Part shown: positions 16,416 to 24,668 of the stretch, one piece after another
Numbering within the stretch: position 1 is the stretch's first letter
How the letters are laid out: every line of letters starts with the position of its first letter
Assembly: GCF_012273515.2 (NCBI RefSeq)
Contig: NZ_CP050975.2
Location: 5,270,001-5,334,000 of the forward strand
Origin: Streptomyces sp. RPA4-2
Lineage (GTDB): Bacteria > Actinomycetota > Actinomycetes > Streptomycetales > Streptomycetaceae
Direction of reading: 5' to 3'
Length of the DNA stretch: 64,000 nt
The notes under the pieces: generated by a model
Told to the model about the DNA's origin: nothing
The model's input: only the letters and a program-made list of their open reading frames with translations
The model's database searches: none
Program-made: the position numbers and the translations under genes

Positions 16416-17314
16416 GTTCAGCTTCCGCGGCGCTCCCGCAGCCGGGCCGCACCAAGGCGTTCCTGCGCCTCGTCATGATCGAGCACTCGGTGTTCGCGCT
16501 GCCCTTCGCGTACATCGCCGCGCTCACCGCGATGTACGAACTGGACGGGAACATCCACTGGGGACGGCTGTTCCTGGTCACCGTCGCGATGGTCGGGCTG
16601 CGCACCTTCGCGATGGCGGCGAACCGGATCATCGACCGCGAGATCGACGCCCGCAACCCGCGCACCGCCCACCGCGAGCTGGTCACCGGCGCGATGAGCG
16701 TGAAGCACGCCTGGACCGGCGCGCTGGTCGCCCTGGTCTTCTTCCTGGGCGCGGCGGCCCTGCTGAACCCGCTCTGCCTGGCGCTCGCGCCCATCGCCGT
16801 GATCCCGATGGTGGTGTACCCGTACGGCAAGCGGTTCACGAACTTCCCGCAGGCCATCCTGGGTCTCGCGCAGGCGATGGGGCCGATCGGCGGCTGGCTG
16901 GCGATCACCGGCGAGTGGTCCTGGGACTCGGTGATCCTGGGACTCGCGGTCGGCGTCTGGATCGGCGGCTTCGACCTGATCTACGCCTGCCAGGACGTCG
17001 AGACGGACCGCGAGGTCGGCGTCATGTCCGTACCCGCGCGCTTCGGCATCCCCGCCGCCGTCCGGGGGGCCCGGGTCTGCCACGCCGTCACCACGGCGCT
17101 CTTCGTCTGGTACGCCCTCGCCACCGGCGCCGGTGCCTTCTTCTGGTTCGGCCTGGTGATCGTCGCGGGCGCCTTCCTCTACGAGCACAGCATCGTCAAG
17201 CCGCACGACCTGTCCCGGCTGAACCGCGCGTTCTTCAGTGTCAACGGGTTCATCGGCATCGCTCTGTTCGTGTGCGCCCTGCTCGATCTGCTGGTCCGCG
17301 GGCTCACGGTCTGA
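16412..17314 (+). CDS. mqnP: UbiA-family prenyltransferase MqnP
   Basis: A 300-residue polytopic membrane prenyltransferase. The two Asp-rich motifs that bind Mg-prenyl diphosphate are NRIIDREID (about residues 71-79) and DVETDREVG (about 195-203). About eight hydrophobic segments follow the family pattern. It attaches the polyprenyl chain to 1,4-dihydroxy-6-naphthoate in the futalosine pathway. The GTG at 16412 overlaps the mqnL stop by four bases, which fixes the start; the open frame further upstream lies inside mqnL. Confidence 0.93.
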   Translation: MSSASAALPQPGRTKAFLRLVMIEHSVFALPFAYIAALTAMYELDGNIHWGRLFLVTVAMVGLRTFAMAANRIIDREIDARNPRTAHRELVTGAMSVKHAWTGALVALVFFLGAAALLNPLCLALAPIAVIPMVVYPYGKRFTNFPQAILGLAQAMGPIGGWLAITGEWSWDSVILGLAVGVWIGGFDLIYACQDVETDREVGVMSVPARFGIPAAVRGARVCHAVTTALFVWYALATGAGAFFWFGLVIVAGAFLYEHSIVKPHDLSRLNRAFFSVNGFIGIALFVCALLDLLVRGLTV

Positions 17315-17332
17315 ATCCCGTCAGTCGCCGGA

Positions 17333-17338
17333 TACCCT
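17333..17338 (+). promoter_or_regulatory. Predicted -10 element giving a leaderless mqnM transcript
   Basis: TACCCT ends seven bases before the ATG of mqnM, so transcription would begin at or next to the start codon. A weak -35 (TCTGAA, 17310-17315) lies 17 bases upstream. No ribosome binding site is visible before this ATG. Confidence 0.45.
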
Positions 17339-17345
17339 CGACACC

Positions 17346-18029
17346 ATGAAGCCAGGACAGACGCAGCGCCGGCCTTGGATCGTGGGGGTGTCCGGCGCGT
17401 CCGGTACGCCGTACGCCGCCGCCGTGCTGCGTGCGCTGCTGGCGGCGGGCGAGAGCGTGGACCTGGTCGTCAGCAGGGCCTCGCGGCTCACGCTCCTCGA
17501 CGAGACCGGGCTCTCCTTCCGCGACGCGCACTGGCGGGACGACCTGCGGGAATGGCTGGCGCGGGGCGCGGACGGCAAGCCCGGCACCTTCGACGCCTTC
17601 GAGGGGCACCTCGACGCCGTGCGGCACTGGAGCGCGGGCGACCTGGCGGCGGGACCGTCCTCGGGTTCGTACCCCTCCAAGGGCATGCTCATCGTGCCCG
17701 CCTCGACGGCCTGTGTGGCGGGAGTCGCCCTCGGTCTGTCGAAGGACCTGCTGCAGCGCGCCGCGAGCGTGACCCTGAAGGAGGGGCGCCGGCTGGTCGT
17801 CGCCGTACGCGAGACCCCGCTGAACGGGCAGACGCTGCGGCACCTGGTCTCCCTGGACGACGCGGGCGCGACCGTACTGCCCGCCTCGCCGGCCTTCTAC
17901 GCGGGCGCCACGCACATCCAGGACCTGGTGGACTTCGTCGCCGGGCGGGTGCTGGACGCGGCGGGCGTCGAACACCGGCTGTACCGCCGGTGGGAGGGCG
18001 AACTCGGCGGTGGCTCCCGCGCGACCTGA
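17346..18029 (+). CDS. mqnM: UbiX-type flavin prenyltransferase MqnM
   Basis: A 227-residue protein of the UbiX/PAD1 family, which makes prenylated FMN for UbiD enzymes such as MqnL. The FMN-binding start GVSGASGTPYAAAVL is clear, as are PASTACVAGVALGLSKDLLQRAA and VVAVRETPLNG. Bacterial UbiX is usually about 190-200 residues; the extra length is mainly an insertion near residues 60-95 rich in Gly/Asp/Ser. It is 31 bases after mqnP and could be expressed both from the operon and from its own promoter. Confidence 0.93.
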   Translation: MKPGQTQRRPWIVGVSGASGTPYAAAVLRALLAAGESVDLVVSRASRLTLLDETGLSFRDAHWRDDLREWLARGADGKPGTFDAFEGHLDAVRHWSAGDLAAGPSSGSYPSKGMLIVPASTACVAGVALGLSKDLLQRAASVTLKEGRRLVVAVRETPLNGQTLRHLVSLDDAGATVLPASPAFYAGATHIQDLVDFVAGRVLDAAGVEHRLYRRWEGELGGGSRAT

Positions 18030-18164
18030 GCACCGGCGGCAGTACCTCCCGGCAGCACCCGGCACCGCCTCAGCACCACCTCGACACGACCGAACGACCT
18101 CGCACGACTCAGCGGACTCGCACACTTCAGGACTCACACACTTCAGCGGAAGGCTAGCGATCGC

Positions 18165-18620
18165 ATGGACGCGGTGGACAGGCAGCTCATCCAGGCCCTG
18201 AGAGAGAACGGCAGAGCCTCCTACGCCGAGCTGGGGCGCCTCGTCGGTCTGTCGGGGCCCAGCGTCACCGACCGCATCAACCGGTTGGAGGCGGCCGGGG
18301 TCATCACCGGATACCGCGCCACCGTCGACTCCGCCTCGCTCGGTCTCGGCGTCACCGCCCTGATCGGCATCTCGCTGTCCGACGCGGCCGACCACGAGGA
18401 CGTGGCCCACCGCATGCGGGACCTCGGCGAGATCGAGGACTGCTGGTTCATCGCGGGCGACGACTCGTTCATGCTCAAGGTGCGGGCGAGCGACGTGGAC
18501 GGCCTGGAGAAGACCATCCGGCGGCTGTCGGGAACGAAGGGCGTCTCCAGGACCCGTACGACGATCGTGCTCTCGACGAAGTGGGAGAACCGGGTGGGGG
18601 AGCTGCCCGAGGAGGAGTAG
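18165..18620 (+). CDS. Lrp/AsnC-family transcriptional regulator
   Basis: A 151-residue protein with an N-terminal winged helix-turn-helix (DRQLIQALRENGRASYAELGRLVGLSGPSVTDRINRLEAAGVITGY written in pieces: DRQLIQALREN, SYAELGRLVGLSG, RINRLEAAGVITGY) and a C-terminal RAM ligand-binding domain with the GDDSFMLKVRA strand. The family usually senses amino acids. It lies 135 bases downstream of mqnM on the same strand, behind a leader with a repeated cacacttca element (18120-18145). Regulation of the mqn genes is possible but not shown. Confidence 0.88.
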   Translation: MDAVDRQLIQALRENGRASYAELGRLVGLSGPSVTDRINRLEAAGVITGYRATVDSASLGLGVTALIGISLSDAADHEDVAHRMRDLGEIEDCWFIAGDDSFMLKVRASDVDGLEKTIRRLSGTKGVSRTRTTIVLSTKWENRVGELPEEE

Positions 18621-18890
18621 GACCCGGTTCCGCGGCCGCCGGGGACGCCTCGTGGCCGACCCGGTGGTACTCGTACCGCCGGTGGTTCCTCGCACCCGCC
18701 GGTGGTACCTCGTCGCCGGCGGTTCCTCGTGGTCGGCGGGGGCCAAGTGGTCGCGCCCGTGCACCTCATGAGGTCGCGCGGGCGTTCGGGGTTTCGGCCT
18801 GCCGGATTTCCGGGAGTGCCATGATGGGGCGTGCAGGATCTTCACACCTGCGCGCCGGAGACTCCGACGCCCGACAGCAAGGAAGCCGAC

Positions 18891-19163
18891 ATGGCCACTG
18901 GAACCGGAACCACCTCTGCCGACAGCCCCGCGGCCCTCTACGGGCCGGTGTCGCTCGGCCTCGGCATCGTCGCCCTGATCGCCGTGGCGCTCTCCGGCTT
19001 CATCGGAATCGCGATCCCGCTCCTGGCCGGCAGCCTCGCCGTCACCTTCGGCATCCTCGGCCTGACCCGCGGTCCCCACCGGGGCCGGAGCGTCATCGGA
19101 CTCGCCACCGGCTCCGTGGGCGTGCTCTACCCGGTCTTCGCCATCATCGCCTTCGCTTCCTGA
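18891..19163 (+). CDS. Small DUF4190-like membrane protein
   Basis: A 90-residue protein with a short hydrophilic N-terminus and two hydrophobic helices (VSLGLGIVALIAVALSGFIG and IPLLAGSLAVTFGILGL, then GLATGSVGVLYPVFAIIAF) matching the DUF4190 layout. ATG 18891 has AGGA at the right distance; an in-frame upstream start (18831) would add a polar stretch without support. No function is known. It is followed by a strong hairpin. Confidence 0.7.
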   Translation: MATGTGTTSADSPAALYGPVSLGLGIVALIAVALSGFIGIAIPLLAGSLAVTFGILGLTRGPHRGRSVIGLATGSVGVLYPVFAIIAFAS

Positions 19164-19219
19164 CGCCGCCGGTGCGGTGGGGAGCCGGCCTCGCCGTGGC
19201 CCGTCCCGCGGCCGCGCAG

Positions 19220-19259
19220 CGCTTCGCCCCGCCGTCCGGACGGTCGGCGGGGCGAAGCG
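19220..19259. terminator. Strong hairpin, probable terminator after the DUF4190 gene
   Basis: A perfect 15-bp stem (19220-19234 with 19245-19259, CGCTTCGCCCCGCCG and its complement) around a 10-base loop. It lies 57 bases after the DUF4190 stop and 140 bases downstream of the LuxR-type stop, so it may serve both converging genes. As often in Streptomyces, no U-tract follows. Confidence 0.7.
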
Positions 19260-19399
19260 ACAGGGCCCGAGTCGACCCGCGGCACCCGGTCGGTGCGCGG
19301 CGGACCCTGTCCGTAGCGAATTCCTCGGCCTTCCTGGGGAGTTCTCCGGCCTGGGTCAGTTACCGGACACCCGGCCGCCGGCGAACCAGCCCCCGGGCC

Positions 19400-19762
19400 T
19401 TACGCGACACAGGGCTCGCGTCGTCTCCGCGGCGGGATGACATCGTCCTGCGCGCAGCCCGGATGGGAGCAGAGCAGGCCATGGGCGAGCACCGACAGCA
19501 TGGCGGCCTGCAACCGCGTCTCCTGCCCCAGCTTCTCTATGATCCGTGCGATGTGCGCCTTCACCGTCCGCTCCGCGATGCTCAGCTCGCGCGCCAGCTG
19601 CCGGTTGCCCAGCCCCGTGCCGAGCAGCAGCAGGACTTCCTTCTCCCGCCCTGTCAGCCTCTCCAGCCTCGCTGCCCAAGAGCCGGAGGCCGGATCCCTC
19701 TCGGACCACTGGTAGGGACATGACGGGTCATTCGTGTGGTGCGCGTAGGACCGCTCAAACAT
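19400..19762 (-). CDS. Small LuxR-type helix-turn-helix regulator
   Basis: A 120-residue protein consisting of little more than a LuxR/FixJ-type C-terminal HTH: LERLTGREKEVLLLLGTGL, NRQLARELSIAERTVKAHIARIIEKLG. No receiver, PAS or autoinducer domain is present. The ATG at 19762 has a good AGGAAGGA ribosome binding site; the open frame upstream lacks one and looks non-coding. The N-terminal ~40 residues (HHTNDPSCPYQWSERDP) contain His/Cys and could bind a metal or ligand. It is divergent from the second TlpA gene, a possible target. Confidence 0.82.
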   Translation of the reverse strand: MFERSYAHHTNDPSCPYQWSERDPASGSWAARLERLTGREKEVLLLLGTGLGNRQLARELSIAERTVKAHIARIIEKLGQETRLQAAMLSVLAHGLLCSHPGCAQDDVIPPRRRREPCVA

Positions 19763-20170
19763 TTCGGTCCTTCCTGATCCCGCGTTTCCAGCAGAGCCCC
19801 GTGCCCTGGTTGCTGCGGTGATCTCTGTCAACGTAGCACCGGGCACTGACACGGGCACGTCAGAAAATGGCGACTCCTTCGGGTGTCTCGAGGGAACTGT
19901 CCGGAGAAGCAATTTCTGCCAACTTCTTTGATTCATAAACTTGTTGTGCGTAATCGGAGTCCCCGAGCAGCCATGGCATAAGTAGTTGTGCGGCCTGCCG
20001 GGGAATGCCTCTCGGCGCTCGGGCAGGGGAGGGCATAGGCCCATGCGTCGAACAGGGTTCGGTTGAGGCGTTCGACCGCGACGGACCCGGGCGAGGCGGT
20101 GCTGCGAGTAAACGGCGCCACGCGGGTCGGCGACCCAACCGCCGCTCTGTCGGGAGGTGTTGGAATACTC
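19763..20170. other. Divergent intergenic region between the LuxR-type and TlpA genes
   Basis: About 400 bases without a convincing gene. The stretch 19860-19980 is clearly richer in A/T than its surroundings, and a TTGACA hexamer occurs on the minus strand at 19831-19826, but no matching -10 is clear. It should hold the promoters of both flanking genes. Confidence 0.5.
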
Positions 20171-20734
20171 ATGACCATGGAGTACCCCCGTCGATCGATG
20201 GTTCTGGCCCTGGTCCTGCTCGCCCTCACAGCCTGCGCTCCCCAGCGCCAGTCCGGCGGCTCCCCGGCCTCCATGCTCGACAGCATTCCGGTGGCCGATC
20301 GCCGCTCCGCGCCCGATCTCAGCGGTGCCACCCTCGACGGCTCACCTGTTCACCTTGCCGACTATCGGGGCAAGGTCGTCGTGCTCAACGTCTGGGCCTC
20401 CTGGTGCGGTCCCTGTCGCGCCGAGTCACCCGAACTCTCCCGCGCGCAGGAGCACTTGAAAGCCGAGGGAATCCAGGTGCTGGGGGTCAGCACCGACGCG
20501 GACAGGAGCAAGGGCCGCGCCTTCCAGCGCGAGCACCATCTCGCCTATCCCAGCCTCCACGATCCCAGCCACCGGCAGTTGTCACGGTTGCCGAAGGGCT
20601 ATCTGTACCAAGCCCTGCCGTTCACGCTCTTCATCGACCGCCGGGGCAGGATCGCCGCCACCTATGTCAGCACCCTCACGGAAGCCGACGTGCGCCGCGT
20701 CACTGCTCCGCTGTTGCGCGAATCGGTGCGCTGA
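20171..20734 (+). CDS. Second TlpA/ResA-like thioredoxin lipoprotein
   Basis: A 187-residue protein with a lipobox (LTAC) and a thioredoxin domain with redox motif WCGPC. It is a clear paralogue of the 2173-2796 protein: both contain APDLSGAT, DGxxxxxADY and GKxVVLNVW. The family reduces or isomerises disulfides outside the membrane. Unlike the first copy it is not next to ccdA or cytochrome genes, so it may serve other secreted proteins. ATG 20171 is preferred (GGGAGG 13 bases upstream); ATG 20177 is possible. A weak palindrome (CCGGAAGG/CCTTCCGG, 20739-20791) follows. Confidence 0.85.
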   Translation: MTMEYPRRSMVLALVLLALTACAPQRQSGGSPASMLDSIPVADRRSAPDLSGATLDGSPVHLADYRGKVVVLNVWASWCGPCRAESPELSRAQEHLKAEGIQVLGVSTDADRSKGRAFQREHHLAYPSLHDPSHRQLSRLPKGYLYQALPFTLFIDRRGRIAATYVSTLTEADVRRVTAPLLRESVR

Positions 20735-20897
20735 CCTCCCGGAAGGCCACCTCCCCGAGGGGCAGTTCCCTCTGGGACACCTCCCTTCCGGACGTCGCGC
20801 GCCCCGCCCGGGCAGCGCTACTTTCGATGTCGCCGGGAGCCGAACGGGCCCCCGGGCAAGGTGAGTCGATGGTGGGGAGGGAGAGGCGTGCGGTCCA

Positions 20898-21392
20898 TCA
20901 GGCGTCCGGAGCGATACACCTCGCGCGCTGCTTCACCGGCGCGACGAGGTGGCTCATCTCGACCAGTACGGCATCGGTCTCCCGTACGTCGTCGGAGATC
21001 GACACCTCCACCGCGGGCCGCCTTCCATAGGTGACCAAGTACTTGCGCCCGTCCCGCGACTGAGCCTCTCTCAGCACCCAGTCCACACCGTCGACGGTCA
21101 CACACATGTCAGTGGTCGGCGCCGGCGGATACAGGCCGCACCGCAACTCCACCGCCCCTCGGCCCCACGCGGCGAGCCCCTCGTACGAGACCCGGTCGCG
21201 CTCGTTGCCGGCCAGGCTCGACGGATAGTTCCCGGCGATCCGCGCGCACTCCGGCGTGTCCGCCAACGGGCCCTGCTCGAGGGCGAACACCGGCGAAGTC
21301 ACCTCACGTGCGACCAGAACTCCTCCTGTCACCAGTGCCGCGAGGGCCAGACCGACAGAAGCCCAGGACCTACGGGACCAACCGTTCAACAC
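20898..21392 (-). CDS. DUF3515-like exported/membrane protein
   Basis: About 164 residues. One hydrophobic helix near the N-terminus (WASVGLALAALVTGGVLVA) is followed by an extracytoplasmic domain with the DUF3515 pattern: ECARIAGNYPSSLAG, AAWGRGAVELRCGLYPP, CVTVDGVDWVLRE, LVTYGRRPAVEVSI, and four cysteines. Function unknown. The start is uncertain: GTG at 21392 is taken because ATGs at 21425/21422 overlap the start of the divergent lectin gene; TTG codons are alternatives. It converges with the TlpA gene. Confidence 0.65.
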   Translation of the reverse strand: MLNGWSRRSWASVGLALAALVTGGVLVAREVTSPVFALEQGPLADTPECARIAGNYPSSLAGNERDRVSYEGLAAWGRGAVELRCGLYPPAPTTDMCVTVDGVDWVLREAQSRDGRKYLVTYGRRPAVEVSISDDVRETDAVLVEMSHLVAPVKQRARCIAPDA

Positions 21393-21423
21393 CAACAACC
21401 CTTTCGCAAAAGGAGAAAGCATC

Positions 21424-21960
21424 ATGCGCGAAGCCATTCGCGGCCTTGTCATCGCCGGAGCGGTCGCAGCCGCCGCCGCAGCCACCGTAGCTCCCGCCAC
21501 CGCCGTCACGGCCGCGGCGACCACCGCGAAACCTGCGGCCGTCAGGTCCGCCGCGGCCTACACCAACGTCCGCCTCGAAAAGGTCTGGGGACCCACTGGC
21601 CGCTGCCTCTCCATGAAGGGGAGCACCGGGACCGGTGCCCAACTCACCCTTCAGAAGTGCAACGCGGACTCCACACAGAAGTGGACCCTGAAGGGCAATT
21701 CCAGCGGCGTCTACACCATCAAGAACAAGAAGTCCGGCAAGTGCCTCGGCATCAGGAGCAGCGCGGCCGGCACGCGCGTCACCCAGCACCCCTGCAACGC
21801 CTCCGCCAAGAGCCAGCAGTGGGTCCTGGGCAGCAGCCGGATCATCAGCAAGCAGGCGAACAAGGTGATCACTGCGAAGAGCAGCGACGCCAACACCTAC
21901 CCCGTCATCGACAAGTACAGCTCCGCGAAGCGCAAGCAGCAGGAGTGGGGCCTGTCCTGA
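21424..21960 (+). CDS. Secreted ricin-type beta-trefoil lectin
   Basis: A 178-residue protein: an Ala-rich signal peptide (first ~30 residues), then a single ricin B-like domain. The three QxW repeats typical of the fold are visible as QKW, QQW and QEW, with GRCLSMKG and GKCLGIRSS as sugar-site-like loops. It is lysine-rich and has no catalytic domain attached, so it probably binds carbohydrate. A strong AAAGGAG ribosome binding site precedes the ATG. Confidence 0.85.
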   Translation: MREAIRGLVIAGAVAAAAAATVAPATAVTAAATTAKPAAVRSAAAYTNVRLEKVWGPTGRCLSMKGSTGTGAQLTLQKCNADSTQKWTLKGNSSGVYTIKNKKSGKCLGIRSSAAGTRVTQHPCNASAKSQQWVLGSSRIISKQANKVITAKSSDANTYPVIDKYSSAKRKQQEWGLS

Positions 21961-22053
21961 CCGCGAAGGCGTCGGGCGCCACTCTCGTGGGCCCGTCAGC
22001 AGGGCGAGGTGGCCGCGGCCGGCGGCACAGAAGATGACGAAAGGGAAAAACTG

Positions 22054-23223
22054 ATGTATCTCTCGCGTTCCGTCAAGATGGCAATGCTGACGGTGGCCCC
22101 CCTCATGCTGGTCGCCACCGGGTTCGACGCGTCCGCCTCCGCCGGACAGGACCCACGGCCGGGCGCTGCGGCGTTCTCCCTGTCCGCGCTGTCCTCCGAC
22201 TCGCTGAGCGACGTGTCCGGCGTCAGTGCGAAGAGCGCGGTGGGCAGGACGCTTCAGGCGCAGGGGTTCGGTGTCCTGCGGGCCGCCTCGGGAGAGACGG
22301 CGGTCGTCGACACCTCTCTCGCCCGCGAGGGCATCACCTCGGCGGCCGGCAAGGACTTCGTGACACTGTCCTGGAAGGGCTATGAGAAGGGTGCCCGCTA
22401 CGTCATCACCCGGGACGGCAGGAACGTGGCCGCCCTGGCCGCGGGCGTCACCTCCTTCCGCGACACGCACGTGAAGCCGGGCGCCGGGTACCACTACCAG
22501 GTCGTGCCGGTGCTGCCCGAGGGCGGCGCCCCGCAGGCCCGGCTGTACGGCGTGCGGGTGTCCGTGCCGGCCTCCGGCTCGCTGACGGGGCTGCGCGCGC
22601 AGGCGGCCGAGCGGGCGACAGCCGCGGCCGTGGCCAGGACGTCCACGGTGACCTGGTTGGGCTTCATTCCGCAGAAGAAGGTCAACGCTCCCCCGGCGGG
22701 CTGTGACTACGGCACGAACTACCAGTTCGGCGGCGACGGGCACTCCGACTTCAACTGGAAGTCGGACAAGTACCGCTTCGCCCTGAACGCGACCGTCACG
22801 TGGAACACCAAGAAGGTCGTGGCGAACAAGCACATACAGGCCAGTCACGTGTACCTGAAGAGGACCGGCAGGCTCGTCGCCCAGAAGACCGCCAGCGCCC
22901 GGAACACCTACGCCAAGAAGCTGGGGTCGAGCAGCAGGAGCGTGGACGTACGGATGGTCGTGCACGCCACGAACCCGTTCTGCAGGGGCCTGGGCGGAGT
23001 CAAGGGTGCCGCGGACGGGGCCCTGACGATGAACCTGGCCACGAGCGGCAACTACGCCATCCGCTCCGGCAAGCACCGGCTGTACCCGAACACCTACATC
23101 TACATCTACGACGGCGGGCGCGTCACCGACGTCGTCACGCGGAGGTACGCCAGCACCGCGTGCCTGATCGGTTCGGTCGCCTGCCCGGAGGCCGACCTGA
23201 CCGGCTACTACGGTCGGTTCTGA
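22054..23223 (+). CDS. Secreted protein with an Fn3-like module, function unknown
   Basis: A 389-residue exported protein (signal peptide ending near ASASA, residue ~29). Residues ~100-170 look like a fibronectin type III beta-sandwich (VTLSWKGYEKGARYVITRDGR in part; GYHYQVVPVLPEGG). The C-terminal ~200 residues are rich in Tyr, Lys and Asn with paired cysteines and a Tyr-rich motif (TYIYIYDGGR); I do not recognise this domain. Only about 90 bases separate it from the lectin gene, so the two are probably co-transcribed and may act together on an external surface or glycan. Confidence 0.7.
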   Translation: MYLSRSVKMAMLTVAPLMLVATGFDASASAGQDPRPGAAAFSLSALSSDSLSDVSGVSAKSAVGRTLQAQGFGVLRAASGETAVVDTSLAREGITSAAGKDFVTLSWKGYEKGARYVITRDGRNVAALAAGVTSFRDTHVKPGAGYHYQVVPVLPEGGAPQARLYGVRVSVPASGSLTGLRAQAAERATAAAVARTSTVTWLGFIPQKKVNAPPAGCDYGTNYQFGGDGHSDFNWKSDKYRFALNATVTWNTKKVVANKHIQASHVYLKRTGRLVAQKTASARNTYAKKLGSSSRSVDVRMVVHATNPFCRGLGGVKGAADGALTMNLATSGNYAIRSGKHRLYPNTYIYIYDGGRVTDVVTRRYASTACLIGSVACPEADLTGYYGRF

Positions 23224-23235
23224 CCCTGCCGTGAG

Positions 23236-23282
23236 GTGAGCAGGGGCCACCCGGCGACAGGACCCGGGTGGCCCCTGCTCAC
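23236..23282 (+). terminator. Strong terminator after the secreted Fn3-like gene
   Basis: A perfect 19-bp stem (23236-23254 with 23264-23282) around a 9-base loop, starting 13 bases after the stop codon. It also marks the right edge of the accessory-looking block before mqnE. Confidence 0.85.
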
Positions 23283-23419
23283 CCGGAGTGACGGTGGCAG
23301 ATCTTCGCACGTTGCGCGCCCCCTCCCGCGGCCCCGCCGGTCCCCTCCGGCGGGGCCGTGAACCGGCGGCGACCTGCCTGGGCGTACGGTTGGGGGGTCT
23401 GTCGGAGAAAGGTGTGAGC

Positions 23420-24583
23420 ATGGATGTCGGGCTCAAGCGCGAGCTGGAGGACAAGGTCCGGGCCGGTGAGCGGCTGACCCGCGAGGACGGCATCGCGCTC
23501 TACGAGTCGGACGATCTGGCCTGGCTGGGCGGGCTCGCCCACGAGGTGCGCACGCGGAAGAACGGCGACGTCGTCCACTTCAACGTCAACCGTCACCTCA
23601 ACATGACGAACGTGTGCACCGCGTCGTGCGCCTACTGCTCGTTCCAGCGCAAGCCGGGCGAGAAGGACGCGTACACGATGCGTATCGAGGAGGCCGTCCG
23701 CCTCGCCAAGGCGATGGAGAACGAGAACCTCACCGAGCTGCACATCGTCAACGGCCTGCACCCGAACCTCCCGTGGCGCTACTACCCGCGCTCCCTCAGC
23801 GAGCTGAAGAAGGCGCTGCCGAACGTCTCGCTGAAGGCGTTCACCGCGACGGAGATCCACCACTTCGAGACGATCTCCGGCATGTCGGCCTCCGACATCC
23901 TGGACGAGCTGATCGAGGCGGGCCTCGAGTCGCTGACCGGCGGCGGCGCGGAGATCTTCGACTGGGAGGTGCGGCAGCACATCGTCGACCACCGCACCCA
24001 CTGGGAGGACTGGTCGCGCATCCACCGCCTCGCGCACTCCAAGGGCCTCAAGACCCCCGCGACCATGCTGTACGGGCACATCGAGGAGCCCCGCCACCGT
24101 GTCGACCACGTCCTGAGGCTCCGCGAGCTGCAGGACGAGACCGGCGGCTTCCAGGTCTTCATCCCGCTGCGCTACCAGCACGACTTCGTGGACATGAAGG
24201 ACGGAAAGGTCCGCAACAAGCTCCAGGCCCGCACCCAGATGGCGACCGGCGCCGAGGCGCTGAAGACCTTCGCGGTCTCCCGCCTCCTGTTCGACAACGT
24301 CCCGCACGTCAAGGTCTTCTGGGTCATGCACGGCGTACAGACCGCGCAGCTCGCCCTGCAGCACGGCGCGGACGACATGGACGGTTCGGTCGTCGAGTAC
24401 AAGATCACGCACGACGCGGACAACTACGGCACCCCGAACAAGCTGACCCGCGAGGATCTGCTCGACCTGATCCGCGACGCCGGCTTCCGCCCCATGGAGC
24501 GCAACACCCGCTACGAGATCATCCGCGAGTACGACGGACCGGACCCGGCGCGCCGGGAGGCCCCGCAGCCGATGCGCGTGTGA
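23420..24583 (+). CDS. mqnE: Aminofutalosine synthase MqnE (radical SAM)
   Basis: A 387-residue radical SAM enzyme with the CxxxCxxC iron-sulfur motif CTASCAYC (Cys66, 70, 73). It adds the adenosyl radical to 3-(1-carboxyvinyloxy)benzoate, the product of MqnA, giving aminofutalosine. Diagnostic family segments are NVNRHLNMTNVC, TELHIVNGLHPNLPW, LKAFTATEIHHFE and LTGGGAEIFD. The ATG at 23420 follows GAGAAAGG and an apparent -10 (TACGGT, 23386-23391). In S. coelicolor, as I recall, the mqnE orthologue directly follows the Lrp gene; here 4.7 kb lie between. Confidence 0.95.
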   Translation: MDVGLKRELEDKVRAGERLTREDGIALYESDDLAWLGGLAHEVRTRKNGDVVHFNVNRHLNMTNVCTASCAYCSFQRKPGEKDAYTMRIEEAVRLAKAMENENLTELHIVNGLHPNLPWRYYPRSLSELKKALPNVSLKAFTATEIHHFETISGMSASDILDELIEAGLESLTGGGAEIFDWEVRQHIVDHRTHWEDWSRIHRLAHSKGLKTPATMLYGHIEEPRHRVDHVLRLRELQDETGGFQVFIPLRYQHDFVDMKDGKVRNKLQARTQMATGAEALKTFAVSRLLFDNVPHVKVFWVMHGVQTAQLALQHGADDMDGSVVEYKITHDADNYGTPNKLTREDLLDLIRDAGFRPMERNTRYEIIREYDGPDPARREAPQPMRV

Positions 24584-24629
24584 CGTACCGGCGCGCGCCG
24601 GCCGCGGTCCGACGGAGCGACCTCTGCGG

Positions 24630-24660
24630 TTGAGGGGCTCTGACCTCGATGTTCTAGCCT
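24630..24660 (+). promoter_or_regulatory. Predicted promoter of the GNAT gene, leaderless
   Basis: TTGAGG (24630-24635) and TAGCCT (24655-24660) are separated by 19 bases. The -10 ends eight bases before GTG 24669, which has no ribosome binding site, so a leaderless transcript is predicted. Confidence 0.45.
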
Positions 24661-24668
24661 GGGTGACC

